A DNA stretch of 64,000 nucleotides from Actinomycetota bacterium (GCA_005884115.1 VAXW01000007.1:1-64000); one strand, 5' to 3'; shown: positions 1 to 9,110, counted from the first letter of the stretch. Program-made: numbers and translations. Notes: generated by a model not told the origin, from the sequence alone.

Positions 1-172
1 TGAGCCCCCGCGCACCGCACGACACTCTGGTCCGCCTACCGCGACCGGATGGATGACTGGAGCGCTTCCGCCCCCGGCTGGCTTGCCGTCAACGAGCCGG
101 CAGACGACCGCCCGAGCACCGTGACCCGAACCTTGACAGGGCCCGCTCCTTCATGGATGACACATCACAAAG
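1..172. other. Left edge, no gene seen
   Basis: No ORF with coding character, RNA gene or repeat is visible here. By the orientation of the tRNA-His fragment that follows, this side would be the original chromosomal flank if the fragment is an attachment-site remnant. That reading is inference. Confidence 0.4.
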
Positions 173-216
173 GGTGAGCGAGGGGATTCGAACCCCCGAC
201 CGCCTGGACCACAACC
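173..216 (-). other. 3' half of tRNA-His (GTG), likely attachment-site remnant
   Basis: Read on the minus strand, this is the last ~44 nt of a tRNA: anticodon loop TTGTGGT (anticodon GTG, His), 3' side of the anticodon stem CCAGG, a 5-nt variable loop, a T arm with TTCGAAT, and the acceptor 3' strand CGCTCAC with discriminator C. The 5' half is missing: nothing upstream supplies CCTGG for the anticodon stem or GTGAGCG for the acceptor. Homology from the anticodon loop to the 3' end is the segment that tyrosine integrases commonly duplicate when elements insert into tRNA genes. On that model the element lies on the right (higher coordinates). No integrase and no intact tRNA-His occur in the window, so this is a remnant or the far end of an element. 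Confidence 0.7.
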
Positions 217-240
217 GCGCGGTCGCAGACTGGTCTGCAC

Positions 241-262
241 GCTCGCCTGGGCCCAGGCGAGC
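241..262. repeat. Perfect 22-bp palindrome
   Basis: The sequence is its own reverse complement over 22 bp (11-bp arms, no loop). It lies between the tRNA-His fragment and the 3' end of the broken gene at 291. It could be an intrinsic terminator for that gene (no T-run) or a recombinase or operator site. Which one cannot be told from sequence. Confidence 0.6.
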
Positions 263-290
263 CGCAGCGCGTGCTCGCCGACGAGTAGGG

Positions 291-2326
291 CTATTCCGGC
301 TCGGGGTCGACGCCCAACTGCTGCTTCATCTCGTCCGCCGCCGCCTTGTAGCACCCCTGAACCCACTGCGGCCGCATCGGACCCTCGCGCGGGTGTGCCA
401 CGCGCACCCAGTTCCTCGGGGGGAGCTCGCGGAACCGGCTCGCGTGATAGTCAGCAAGCAGACCCGATAGCGGCGAGCGGCGCTCCTCGGCGATAGCGAC
501 GAGCGGCTCATAGTCATCGAGCGTCACGATCGTCCTAGCGGCGATGCGCTCGTCGACGAACGCGCGATCGCCGAGGTGGCGCTCGACGTAACGCCACAGC
601 ACGGGGAGCTGCACGATGCCGCCGCCCGCGAGCACAAGCACCGGCCACACTCGCCGGACCGGGCCCAGATCGAGGTTCGGGTACGGCACGTGTCCGGCGA
701 GGACATCCGCGGTCGCCCTAGAGAGTTGGACGAGCTTGTCTATGATCGCCTTCCCCAAGGCATCTGAGATCCGCCGCTCGTCGGCAAGGACGCGTGCGAG
801 GCGAGGCAGCCGACCGGAGAAGACCTCGACCAAAACCAGATCCTCTCCCTCGTCGATCGCGATGTCGGGGCTGCGCTTGGCGTCTCCATCGACAACGTAT
901 TCGACATCGCCATGCACGTTCGCACGACCATCTGGCTCGTTGCCTGACAGCGCCTCGCGCGTGACACGCACCACGTACGCCTCGCTGAGGGCTCCAACGA
1001 ACCCGGTGAACGTCGTGAGCAGCGTCTTGTTGTCCACCCTGTCCGGACACGCGGGCGGGCGTTGCCTGCGTCGAGCAGTCGGTAGTACACACCCGCCGTG
1101 AACCAGCTGAAGATCATCCTGGGCGAGATCAGGAACAGGCGCCCGTCCTCAAGGCGCAAAAACGGCCGCTGTTCGAAGGGCGCCCGGTCCCAGGACACGT
1201 GCTCAGAACTCGTGCCGGCCAGCGCAAACGCGCTTCGGAGCTCATCTCGCGTCGCCGAGAATCCCGCCGTCAGCCGCTGCTCATGCGCGCCCAACGGGCC
1301 GCTCCCCAACCATCCCGGCTGAAGACCAAGCTTGCGTCCCGGCAGGCCGACGTCTGGCTCTACCGCTTTCGAGACGATCGCAGCGGCGAAGCCGGCGGCA
1401 AGCTGCTCCGACAGCCCGACGCCGTAGTCGGAGCGGATCCAGTCCTCGAGCGGGCAAGCGTCCGGATGCCCGGCGAGCTGCGAGTCGTGCGCAAGACCTC
1501 GATATAGCGCGTACGCCCGTGCGATCGCGTCCCCTAAGTCCGGCTTCTCGTAGTAGGCGCCGCCTTGCACCGCGAACGCTGTCCAATCATCGAGCTGTTC
1601 TTCCTCGGCACCCGCCGGCGGAGGTGCGTCCGGCGCCCTGCTCGTGACAATGCCCGGGATCGCGAGCAGGGCGGTGAGCAGCGTGGATGTCTGCTGGCCA
1701 GTGAGGCCATCCTCGCCACGAGTGGGCGCGGCATGCTCCACCAACAGCCGTTGCAGCACCGTCAGGTAGCGCTCGTCGAAGACCAGCATCCCCGCTTCGC
1801 TTTCGACGAACCAGCGCAATCGCGTCAAGAGCTGGGAGTCCTCGTAAAGCTCGTGCGCCAGCGCCAGTTGAAACTCGGCGTCGTCGCTGTGGTGGAACAC
1901 CTCCGCGGCAAGCGCCGAGATGTGGACCATCGCAGGCTCAAAGGGGACGGTACTCAGGTTTCGCAGCACCTGCTCATAGGTCAACGGCACGAGCCCAAGA
2001 TCGCCCGGGTCGGGCGAGGCTCGCAGAGGGTTGATCTCGATCACCACCGCGTCGCGTGTTCTCCGGCGCAGGCGCGCCGTCGCCTGCCGCGGAATCCAAA
2101 GACCTCGGCACCGCGCGCGAGCCACGTATAGGCCGGGGAAATCCATACCGATCGAGTCTCGCAGGCGGGCAGCGCCATCCCGCGGCGCGGAACCCGCACG
2201 ACCGGAGAGGGCGCCTGCGTACCCTGCTGGCGCTCCAACCTCCGGCGATCGGCGGTCCGAGCGCCGCAGGTTCGAGAATAAATTGGAACGACATTGGAAC
2301 AATGGACGCCGCGAGGGCACCAGCAT
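291..2326 (-). pseudogene. Large protein of unknown function, broken by a frameshift
   Basis: Two minus-strand reading frames carry the two parts of one protein. The upstream part (ORF 740..2326) reads well until about 1065-1090, where it ends in FTAGVYYRLLDA and then turns to Arg/Ser-rich out-of-frame sequence. The downstream part (ORF 291..1037) continues in another frame from about DNKTLLTTFTGFVGALSEAY to the stop. A single-base indel near 1040-1080 joins them. Coding quality before residue ~85 of the upstream ORF is poor, so the true start is uncertain; a GTG pair near 2042-2047 is one option. I do not recognise the family. A late segment (SPDIAIDEG...VLVEVFSGR) vaguely resembles a PD-(D/E)XK nuclease core but lacks the Lys. 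It lies beside the tRNA-His scar, so it may be element cargo. Confidence 0.55.
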
Positions 2327-2333
2327 GCCCCAA

Positions 2334-2361
2334 AGAAAACCCCGCTTGAGCGGGGCTTTTC
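2334..2361 (-). terminator. Intrinsic terminator after tRNA-fMet
   Basis: Read on the minus strand, GCCCCGC-TCAA-GCGGGG forms a GC-rich hairpin followed by TTTTC. It lies directly downstream of the minus-strand tRNA-fMet and is flanked by A/T tracts on both sides. It therefore probably ends the tRNA transcript and may also work for plus-strand read-through. Confidence 0.75.
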
Positions 2362-2365
2362 GCTA

Positions 2366-2439
<74 letters not shown>

Positions 2440-2600
2440 TCGCTCTACATGTTCTAGCAAAAAACCCCGCCACGATCGAGGTTGGAACGCGATTGGTTTC
2501 GGTCGCAAAAGAACCCGCCGGGCGGGCGCTCGCCGGGCAGCGTGGCCAGCCAGAGGATGCCCACGCAGCTCCAGTCGCTCACAGCTCTAGCATCTCGCGC

Positions 2601-3539
2601 GTGCGCGTCGCGGTGATCGATATCGGGACCAACTCGACGCGCCTCTTGATCGCCGAGATCGATCGCGCGCGTGCGAGCGTTTCCGAGCTGCTTCGCCGCT
2701 CGCGCGTGACGCGCCTCGGCGATGGACTCGAGTCCAGCGGCGCGCTCGCCGATGCCGCCGTCGGGCGCGTGCTCGAGACGCTGCGCGAATACCGGCTCGC
2801 GATGGACGAGCACGACGTCCGCTCAAATCTCGCCGTGCTGACCTCAGCGGTCCGCGACGCAGCCAACGGCGAGCAGTTCGCAGCGCGCGTGCGCAGCCAG
2901 TTCGAGCTCGACGCGCACGTCCTCACCGGCGAGGAGGAGGCGCAGCTCACCTTCCTCGGGGCGATGTCCGATCAGGCGAACAGCGGCGCGGCGCGGACCG
3001 TCGAGACCGTCGTGGTCGACGTCGGCGGGGGCTCGACCGAGTTCATCGTCGGATCCTCGCGCACCGCCACCTATCACGCCTCGCTTCCGCTCGGCGTCGT
3101 GCGCATCAGCGAGCGCCACATCCACTCCGATCCTCCGGCACGCACCGAGCTCGACGCCCTAGCCGCAGATGCGCGCGCGATTCTCGCGCAGGGCCTCTCG
3201 CCCGAGGCCAAGACGGGCGTCAGCCGCGGGATCGCCGTCGCCGGCACCGCGACCTCGGCCGCGTCCATCGACCAGGAGCTCGACGCCTATGACCCCGAGC
3301 GAGTGCACGGTTACGAGCTCGCGCTCGCGACCGTCGACGCTCTGCTCGCGCGCTTGGCCGACATGACCGAATCCGAGCGCCGCGCCGTCGCCGGCCTCAA
3401 CCCCGACCGCGCTCCGACGATCGTCGCCGGGATGGTGCTGCTGGGCGAATCGCTGCGGGCATTCGGCCTGGACCGCGTAAGAGTCTCAGAGCACGACATC
3501 CTGCACGGAGGCGCCCTGCGGCTCGCCGGCCTCGGCTGA
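2601..3539 (+). CDS. ppx: Ppx/GppA phosphatase family protein (exopolyphosphatase)
   Basis: It would hydrolyse inorganic polyphosphate or the pppGpp gamma-phosphate in the cytoplasm. The protein starts with the ASKHA phosphate-1 motif (RVAVIDIGTNSTRLL), has EEEAQLTFLGA in the middle and the phosphate-2 motif VVDVGGGSTEF near residue 140. At ~312 aa it is the short, two-domain form without a C-terminal HD domain. The ORF track extends upstream to 2031 through tRNA-fMet and the broken gene, which is not credible. GTG 2601 puts the start exactly at the conserved V-x-V-A-V-I-D-I-G strand. No strong Shine-Dalgarno is visible. Ppx and GppA cannot be separated from sequence alone. Confidence 0.88.
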   Translation: MRVAVIDIGTNSTRLLIAEIDRARASVSELLRRSRVTRLGDGLESSGALADAAVGRVLETLREYRLAMDEHDVRSNLAVLTSAVRDAANGEQFAARVRSQFELDAHVLTGEEEAQLTFLGAMSDQANSGAARTVETVVVDVGGGSTEFIVGSSRTATYHASLPLGVVRISERHIHSDPPARTELDALAADARAILAQGLSPEAKTGVSRGIAVAGTATSAASIDQELDAYDPERVHGYELALATVDALLARLADMTESERRAVAGLNPDRAPTIVAGMVLLGESLRAFGLDRVRVSEHDILHGGALRLAGLG

Positions 3540-3552
3540 GGCAGTCGCGGCG

Positions 3553-5217
3553 CTACGCGAGGTTGGCCTTGCGGGGATAGGCGACGCTCGGGTCGGTGAG
3601 CACGTTCACGAGCGCCGGCCGACCCGCCGCGAGCGCGCGTTCGAGCGCCGGGCGCAACTCATCGGGGCGGCGCACCAGCTCGCCGTGGCCGCCCAGCGCC
3701 TCGACCACCTTCTCATACCGCGTCTCCGCCCGCAGCTCTGCCGCCACCGAGTAGCCGTAGAGGAACTCCATCGGGTGCTTCTCGAGCCCCCAGATGCCGT
3801 TGTTCCCCATCACGCCCACCACGTCGACGCCGTGACGCGCGAGCGTGTCGAACTCCATGCCCGCGAAGCCGAACGCGCCGTCGCCCAGCAGCAGGACCAC
3901 CTGGCGCTGAGGATGCGCGAGCTTCGCCGCCAGCGCATATCCCGGCCCCGTCCCCAAGCAGCCGAACGGCCCCGGGTCAAGCCAGCAACCCGGCTGGTGG
4001 CTGTCGATCACCCGGCCCGCGTAGGAGACGAAGTCGCCGCCGTCGCCGATCACGATCGCGTCGCGGTCGAGAACCGCCCCGAGCTCCGCGTAGATCCGCA
4101 TCGGGTGAAGCGGCGCGCGCTCGTCCTCGCGCTCCGCGCGCTCGTCCTCGCGACGCTCGGCCTCGATGCCGCGGAGCTCCGAGATCCAGTCCGCGCTCTC
4201 GAGCGCTCCGTCGCCGGTCGCGGCCAGCAGTCCAGAGAGCGTCTCCTGCAGGCTTCCGTAGCACTCCGCCGCCACTGAGCGCGGGTGCGCGCGCTCGGTT
4301 TCGGCGCTGTCGACGACGACGATCTCCGTCTCATCGCCAAACGCGCCCCCGAAGCCGAGGCGGAAGTCCATCGGCACCCCGATCACCAGCGCCACGTCCG
4401 CGCCCTTCAACGCGTGCCCGCGCGCGCGAGAGAAGAACAACTCGTGATCAGCCGCCACGCAACCGCGCGCCAGGCCATTCAGGAACGCAGGGATCCGCAG
4501 CGCCCCTATCAGCCCCAGCAGCGCGGACTCGCCGCGACCCCAGTAGAGATCAGAGCCGGCCATCACAACCGGGCGTTCAGCGCCGCCGAGCAGCTCCGCC
4601 GCTCGCTCGATCGCTTTCTCATCCGCACGCGGCGCCTCGTGGCGCACTGCTTCGTACTCCTCAGAAGGCTCCGACTCGGCCGCCTCCATGAACACGTAGT
4701 CCAGCGGGAAGTCGACAAATGTCGGCCCTCCGTGCGACTCGAGCGCCACCGCGAAGGCCATGTCCACCAGCGGCGAGATCTCCTCGGTCGCCCCCGCCGT
4801 CGCCGCGAACTTCGTCAGGGGCCGCACAAACGGCACGTGGTCGATCTCCTGCAACGACCCCTGCCCCCAGCGAAGCGCGGGCGCGCGGCCGCCGAGCACC
4901 ACCATCGGCGAATGGTTCGCCTGCGCGGAGGCGAGGGCGCTCATCCCGTTGGTCACGCCCGGTCCAGCCGTCAGCGCACACACGCCCGCCTCGCGCGTGA
5001 CCTTCGCCCAGCCCTCAGCCGCGAAAGCCGCCGTCGACTCGTGGCGCACGTCCACGATCTCGATCCCCTCCGCGCGGCAGCCGTCATAGATGGAGAACAG
5101 ATGTCCACCCGAGAGCGTGAACAGCTTGCTCACGCCGTGCGCCTTCAAGCGCCTGGCGACGAGCCGCCCCCCGTGGAAGGTCTGCGTGTCCTGCTCGGCG
5201 TCCCGCGTGGTCGACAT
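3553..5217 (-). CDS. Thiamine diphosphate-dependent enzyme, acetolactate synthase-like
   Basis: A 554-aa protein with the three-domain layout of the acetolactate synthase superfamily: an N-terminal pyrimidine-binding domain with the cofactor-activating Glu ([13 protein letters not shown], ~residue 50), a central domain, and a C-terminal pyrophosphate domain with [15 protein letters not shown]...GNN (~residues 440-470). ATG 5217 was chosen because the longer ORF runs back through the tRNA-Leu. No small regulatory subunit (ilvN) is adjacent and ilvC is absent, so it may be a catabolic relative (oxalyl-CoA decarboxylase, 2-hydroxyacyl-CoA lyase or similar) rather than the biosynthetic enzyme. 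It is convergent with ppx, 13 nt apart. Confidence 0.8.
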   Translation of the reverse strand: MSTTRDAEQDTQTFHGGRLVARRLKAHGVSKLFTLSGGHLFSIYDGCRAEGIEIVDVRHESTAAFAAEGWAKVTREAGVCALTAGPGVTNGMSALASAQANHSPMVVLGGRAPALRWGQGSLQEIDHVPFVRPLTKFAATAGATEEISPLVDMAFAVALESHGGPTFVDFPLDYVFMEAAESEPSEEYEAVRHEAPRADEKAIERAAELLGGAERPVVMAGSDLYWGRGESALLGLIGALRIPAFLNGLARGCVAADHELFFSRARGHALKGADVALVIGVPMDFRLGFGGAFGDETEIVVVDSAETERAHPRSVAAECYGSLQETLSGLLAATGDGALESADWISELRGIEAERREDERAEREDERAPLHPMRIYAELGAVLDRDAIVIGDGGDFVSYAGRVIDSHQPGCWLDPGPFGCLGTGPGYALAAKLAHPQRQVVLLLGDGAFGFAGMEFDTLARHGVDVVGVMGNNGIWGLEKHPMEFLYGYSVAAELRAETRYEKVVEALGGHGELVRRPDELRPALERALAAGRPALVNVLTDPSVAYPRKANLA

Positions 5218-5358
5218 CGACGGCGACTCTACCTGCTCCGCGCCCGCGCGTGCCTCGAATCGCGCGCCCACCGCCCGTGCGGGCGTGCAGCCATGCCGCA
5301 TGGGCGCGACTTGAGCGCACACGGCGACGTCTCTGGACACGCCCGGCACAGCAGGCGA

Positions 5359-5442
5359 TGCCCGGGGCGAGATTCGAACTCGCATGGCCTCTCGGCCCGC
5401 GGATTTTAAGTCCGCTGCGTATGCCCATTCCGCCACCCGGGC
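5359..5442 (-). tRNA. tRNA-Leu (TAA)
   Basis: Minus-strand cloverleaf with acceptor GCCCGGG/CCCGGGC, anticodon stem GCGGA/TCCGC around loop CTTAAAA (anticodon TAA), the long class II variable arm (GGGCCGAGAGGCC region) and T arm GCGAG-TTCGAAT-CTCGC. Discriminator A; no CCA encoded. It lies 140 nt upstream of the ThDP enzyme start. Confidence 0.95.
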
Positions 5443-5571
5443 CTGCGCCGGCCAGTCTACGCCGCCGCCGAGCGAGCCAATGCGCACATGTCCGCCCCCG
5501 GCGCGAGCGAAACTAGCCGGTTGCTACGGTGTCAAGGAGGGTACGGCTCCGGTACGAGGATTGGACGGCTT

Positions 5572-7227
5572 GTGGAGGCCTCCGCATTTACACACGCAAG
5601 CGCGCTGCCCGGTCTGCGGGGCCCCTCGGCTCTGCTGCGCCTGCAGTCAGACGAACGCCTGATCGCGCTCACGCGGGGCGGCAATCACGCCGCCTTCGAG
5701 ATCCTCTGCTCGCGCTACCACTCGCGGCTTCTGTCCTTCTGCCGCCACATGCTCGCCTCGCGCGAGGACGCCGAGGATGTTCTGCAGGAGGTCTTCGCCG
5801 CCGCCTTCAACGCCGTGCTCGCCGACGAGCGCGAGATCAACGTGCGGCCGTGGCTGTACCGCATCGCGCGCAACCGCTCGCTGAACCACCTGCGCCGCGC
5901 CACGGCGGTCGGCGTCGACTCGATGGACGTGCACTTCGCCGATCACGGCCTCTCCACAAGTGACCGCGCGATCCGCCGCGAGAGCTTCCGTGAGCTGCTC
6001 TCCGACGTCCACAAGCTGCCTGAGACGCAGCGCACCGCGCTGCTGCTGCGCGAGATCGACGCACTCTCCTACGAGCAGATCGCGCACGCCATGGAGACCA
6101 CCGTCCCGTCGGTCAAGTCGCTGCTCGTACGGGCCCGCATCTCGCTCGCCGAGGCCGCCGAGGCGCGCAGGCTCAGCTGCGAGGAAGTGCGCCACGAGCT
6201 GGGCGAAGCGGCCGAGGGGCTGATCAAGCTCAGCCCGCCCGCGCGCCGCCACGTGCGCGGCTGCGACCGTTGCCGCTTCTTCAAGAAGCATCTGCGCCAG
6301 AACAACCACGCGCTCGCCGCCATGCTGCCGGTTGGGCCGCTCGTGCTCGCCAAGAAACTTATCTTCGCCAAGCTCACGGCCTCGGCCAGCAGCGCGCACG
6401 TAGCCGGCGGCGCCGGCGCAAGCGTTGGAGCCGGCGCCGTGGCGAGCGCTGGGGCCGCGGGCGCGGGCAGCACCGCGGGCAGCATCTTCACGCTCGGAGC
6501 CGGAGCGCTCACGTCCAAGGCCGTAGCCGGCCTGGCAGCAGCCGCGATCGTCAGCGCGGGCGCGGTCGCCGCCGACAAGGTCGTCGTCGTCCACAATCCC
6601 CACCACGCGCGCCTCGCATCGAGCTCGGCGAGCGCAGCGGCTGAGGCGACGCGGCCGATCGTTGTCAGCCAGCGCTCGCAGCCCGTGAGCGTCGCGCGAC
6701 GCAGCGCTGCGGGCGCTCACACACAGGCCCACCGCAAGACCGAGGCCACGAGCGCCGCCGCCGTCAAGACAGAGGCCACCACTCCTGCCGCCGCGCCGGC
6801 CGCGCCGGCGCAGGCGGCTCCTCCCCCCACATCCACAGCGCCGCAACCTGCACCCACCCAGGTCACCGAGGTGACCAGTGAAACCACGCAGCTGCCAACC
6901 GCCGCGACTGCGCCAGCGCCGCCACCCGCCGAAGGCAGCGCAGCCCTGCCCGAAACGGCGCCTCCACCCGAACCGCCGTCGACGAGGCCGACCGCACCCG
7001 CGCCCGCTCCCGCCCCTAGCGGCGAAGCTGCATCGGCGCCGCCCGCCGCCCCGGCGCTCCCGCAGGAGGTGGCCAGCGCCCCCCAGCAGCAGACCAGCAC
7101 GCCGACCGCAGCGCCCGCTCACCCGCGCCACCAGCGCACTTCCGCGCGGGTGCTCAGCCGCCGGGACTCTCGCGCCGGCCTAGTGCAGGGTAAACGTCTT
7201 CAGCGGCCTCAAGAGCACACCCGCTGA
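5572..7227 (+). CDS. ECF sigma factor fused to anti-sigma-like zinc motif, membrane segment and Ala/Pro-rich tail
   Basis: Sigma region 2 occupies the first ~100 residues (ALTRGGNHAAFE...SREDAEDVLQEVF...PWLYRIARN) and region 4 follows around 140-190 (LPETQRTALLLREIDALSYEQIA). Next comes a zinc anti-sigma-like motif, CEEVR...HVRGCDRC (H-x3-C-x2-C). Then come a Gly/Ala-rich hydrophobic stretch, a probable transmembrane helix (AGLAAAAIVSAGAVAA), and ~200 residues rich in Ala, Pro and Thr. The likely reading is a membrane-tethered sigma factor that is both sigma and inhibitor. The start is uncertain: GTG 5572 gives the cleanest N-terminus, ATG 5488 is the longest option, and a strong AAGGAGG at 5534 fits neither well. 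The 3' end overlaps the convergent gene at 7180 by 48 nt. Confidence 0.8.
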   Translation: MEASAFTHASALPGLRGPSALLRLQSDERLIALTRGGNHAAFEILCSRYHSRLLSFCRHMLASREDAEDVLQEVFAAAFNAVLADEREINVRPWLYRIARNRSLNHLRRATAVGVDSMDVHFADHGLSTSDRAIRRESFRELLSDVHKLPETQRTALLLREIDALSYEQIAHAMETTVPSVKSLLVRARISLAEAAEARRLSCEEVRHELGEAAEGLIKLSPPARRHVRGCDRCRFFKKHLRQNNHALAAMLPVGPLVLAKKLIFAKLTASASSAHVAGGAGASVGAGAVASAGAAGAGSTAGSIFTLGAGALTSKAVAGLAAAAIVSAGAVAADKVVVVHNPHHARLASSSASAAAEATRPIVVSQRSQPVSVARRSAAGAHTQAHRKTEATSAAAVKTEATTPAAAPAAPAQAAPPPTSTAPQPAPTQVTEVTSETTQLPTAATAPAPPPAEGSAALPETAPPPEPPSTRPTAPAPAPAPSGEAASAPPAAPALPQEVASAPQQQTSTPTAAPAHPRHQRTSARVLSRRDSRAGLVQGKRLQRPQEHTR

Positions 7228-7848
7228 GGCCACTTCCAACGGTGAGCTGACCTGCCGGCTGGCGGTCGGTGTCGTGAGCATCGTGATCTCCACGCCCTTG
7301 CGAACATGCGGGCGCTGGGCAAGCAGGAACACGTCGCGGCCGAACATCGTCTGGCCGTCCACCGTGGCCGTGAACATCACGTTGTAGGCGGGAACCTTGT
7401 TGACGCGCGTCTTGCCCTCCGCCCGCAACACGAAGTCGCGGTAGCGTGCCGCCAGCGCGCTGATCCGGCGCGAGGCGAACACCGGTAGCTCTCCCGAGAG
7501 CCATCCTGCATAGGGCGGCAGCTGCAGCGGGGCGACGGCAAAGGAGTCCTCGAGCCTCCCGTCGCGGCCCAAGCGCTCGACCTTGACGTAACCCCCCGCG
7601 TCGGGCTGAGCCCTGAACAGGCCGCGGTAGCTGAAGCTGAACGGCGCCGCTCCACCGCGCGAGTAGTGGGCGTTCTCGAGCGTCAGCGCCAACGCCACCG
7701 CGAGCACCACGAGCCCCGCGGCCGTCGCCCTCGCGAGAACACGCCCCGTCCGCGAGGCGGCTCGCCAGCGCGATGAGAGCAGCTGACCGAGCGTCGGCCC
7801 GTACTCCCGCTTGATCGGAAGCGCCCGAATCAACGCCGGCCGAGTCAC
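7180..7848 (-). CDS. Membrane-anchored protein of unknown function
   Basis: 222 aa. A basic N-terminus precedes one transmembrane helix (residues ~35-52, AAGLVVLAVALALTL), followed by a soluble extracytoplasmic domain of ~165 residues with no motif I can name. GTG 7848 is chosen because it overlaps the stop of the upstream AsnC-domain gene (GTGA), implying translational coupling; the longer ORF would run through that gene. The partner gene suggests a sensor or effector pair, but this is inference. The 3' end overlaps the sigma factor gene on the other strand. Confidence 0.6.
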   Translation of the reverse strand: MTRPALIRALPIKREYGPTLGQLLSSRWRAASRTGRVLARATAAGLVVLAVALALTLENAHYSRGGAAPFSFSYRGLFRAQPDAGGYVKVERLGRDGRLEDSFAVAPLQLPPYAGWLSGELPVFASRRISALAARYRDFVLRAEGKTRVNKVPAYNVMFTATVDGQTMFGRDVFLLAQRPHVRKGVEITMLTTPTASRQVSSPLEVASAGVLLRPLKTFTLH

Positions 7849-8126
7849 TCGCCGATTGAGAACAGCGCTTCCAGGTCGTGGCGCGAGTACGCCTCGAATG
7901 CAACCAGCGTCTGAGTCCGTGCGACGCCCGGCAACACGACGATCGCGCCCGTCACCACATCCGCCAGCTGCTCGTGATGGGGGACGCGCACGATCGCTAC
8001 AAAGTCCCACTCGCCCGTGACCGAATATGCCTCAGCTACGCCCTCGATGCCCGCCAGCTCCCCGCCGAGCGTCGAGAGCGCGTCGCGGTCGGCCTCGATC
8101 AGCACCACTGCGTTGGTCATCGTCAT
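7845..8126 (-). CDS. Lrp/AsnC effector-binding (RAM) domain protein without HTH
   Basis: 93 aa corresponding to the ligand-binding/oligomerisation half of Lrp/AsnC regulators only: NAVVLIEADRD, GVAEAYSVTGEWDFVAIVRVPHHEQL, GVARTQTLVAFEAYS. There is no DNA-binding helix-turn-helix, so it belongs to the stand-alone RAM class that modulates other proteins or senses amino acids. ATG 8126 has GTAAGG 8 nt upstream. It overlaps the following membrane protein by 4 nt. Confidence 0.85.
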   Translation of the reverse strand: MTMTNAVVLIEADRDALSTLGGELAGIEGVAEAYSVTGEWDFVAIVRVPHHEQLADVVTGAIVVLPGVARTQTLVAFEAYSRHDLEALFSIGE

Positions 8127-8245
8127 CTCACTCGCCTTACCAGTAGCCCATTCTCACAGGTGGCTGCGCAGCCGCACGCCCGCTCGATCGACGTGCTCCT
8201 CAGAAGCAACGGGTGCAGGCGCAGATCTCTTGGATGCAGCTGCCC

Positions 8246-9049
8246 TCAGGCCAGGCGCGCGGAGGCGCGGTGCAGGCCGATTCCGAACAGGGCCCCCAGC
8301 GCCCCGCCTGTGAGCCCCGCCAGCCAGCTCACCTCCGGACGTGCGAACGGCACCGCCAGAAGCACCGCGGCCAGCGCGCCCGTGCCCAGCAGGTCGCCCT
8401 CGTAGTACTCGCCCGCTCGCGCCGCCGCCAGGTCCGGGATCGACCACGCGGCCAGCAGCGCAAGCGCCCCCGCGTTGGCTCCGCTCACGAGCGCGAACGG
8501 ATACGCCGCGAGCGCCACCAGAGCACCCGTCGCGCCGGCGCCCAGGAACAGCGCCAGCAGCACCGCCGGGCCGTGGCGCCGCTCCACCAGCCACCCGAAC
8601 AGCGCCACTACCACGAGCGCCGCAAACTCATACCAGCCGTTTTCATACGTGAACTGGCTGCTCAGAAGCTTCCACCAATCCCCGTGCAGGGGACCTTCGA
8701 TCATCATCTGATCGAGGCGCACGAATCCGCCCCGCCACGCAATCCACGCTCCGCAGCTGAGCGCGACCACGGTGATGGTCGCGAAGGGCCGCGATTCCGC
8801 ACCCAGGCGCGCCCAGGCCGGCGGCCGGCGGGGCTCTAGCAGCGTCGCTTCGCGCCGGCGCGCGGGGCGTGCCCGCAGGCGCGCGATCAGCCCCGCAGAG
8901 CCCCTCCTACCCCTGCGCGCAGTCTCGCGCGGGATCTTCGGCGCGCGCTGGCGCAGACGGTGCCCGCAGTACGGACACTCCGTTATGTAGGGGCTTACCT
9001 CTGACCCGCAGTGCTTGCAGACGACGAACAGATCCGCACCAGAGGACAT
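8246..9049 (-). CDS. Zinc-ribbon rhomboid-like membrane protein, catalytic Ser missing
   Basis: 267 aa. Residues 10-32 form a zinc ribbon (CKHCGSEVS...CPYCGHRL) and a basic linker follows. From ~90 there are about six hydrophobic segments in rhomboid arrangement, with GPLHGDWWKLLSSQF resembling the L1/TM1 region. The active-site GxSG of rhomboid proteases is replaced by GANAGA (Asn or Ala where Ser should be), while a His remains in the last helix (GIGLHRASAR). Without the nucleophile it is probably an inactive pseudo-rhomboid. Divergent from the gene at 9111 with 61 nt between. Confidence 0.78.
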   Translation of the reverse strand: MSSGADLFVVCKHCGSEVSPYITECPYCGHRLRQRAPKIPRETARRGRRGSAGLIARLRARPARRREATLLEPRRPPAWARLGAESRPFATITVVALSCGAWIAWRGGFVRLDQMMIEGPLHGDWWKLLSSQFTYENGWYEFAALVVVALFGWLVERRHGPAVLLALFLGAGATGALVALAAYPFALVSGANAGALALLAAWSIPDLAAARAGEYYEGDLLGTGALAAVLLAVPFARPEVSWLAGLTGGALGALFGIGLHRASARLA

Positions 9050-9110
9050 CGCTGATCCATTCTAAGGACCTCTGAACCCCGGCCGGTGCGCCTCTGGAAT
9101 ACTGGGGGCC

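Noticed and set aside
173-262. Complete tRNA-His gene
   Set aside because: The 5' acceptor strand, D arm and 5' anticodon stem are missing; nothing complementary to CGCTCAC or CCAGG lies upstream.
291-1037. PD-(D/E)XK nuclease call for the broken gene
   Set aside because: The Asp and Glu are spaced plausibly but the Lys is Phe (EVF) and no further motif supports it.
2455-2525. Further terminator-like hairpins (cccgccgggcggg and A/T tracts) upstream of ppx
   Set aside because: On the minus strand they would end no known transcript, and on the plus strand the T-run is missing; too weak to list.
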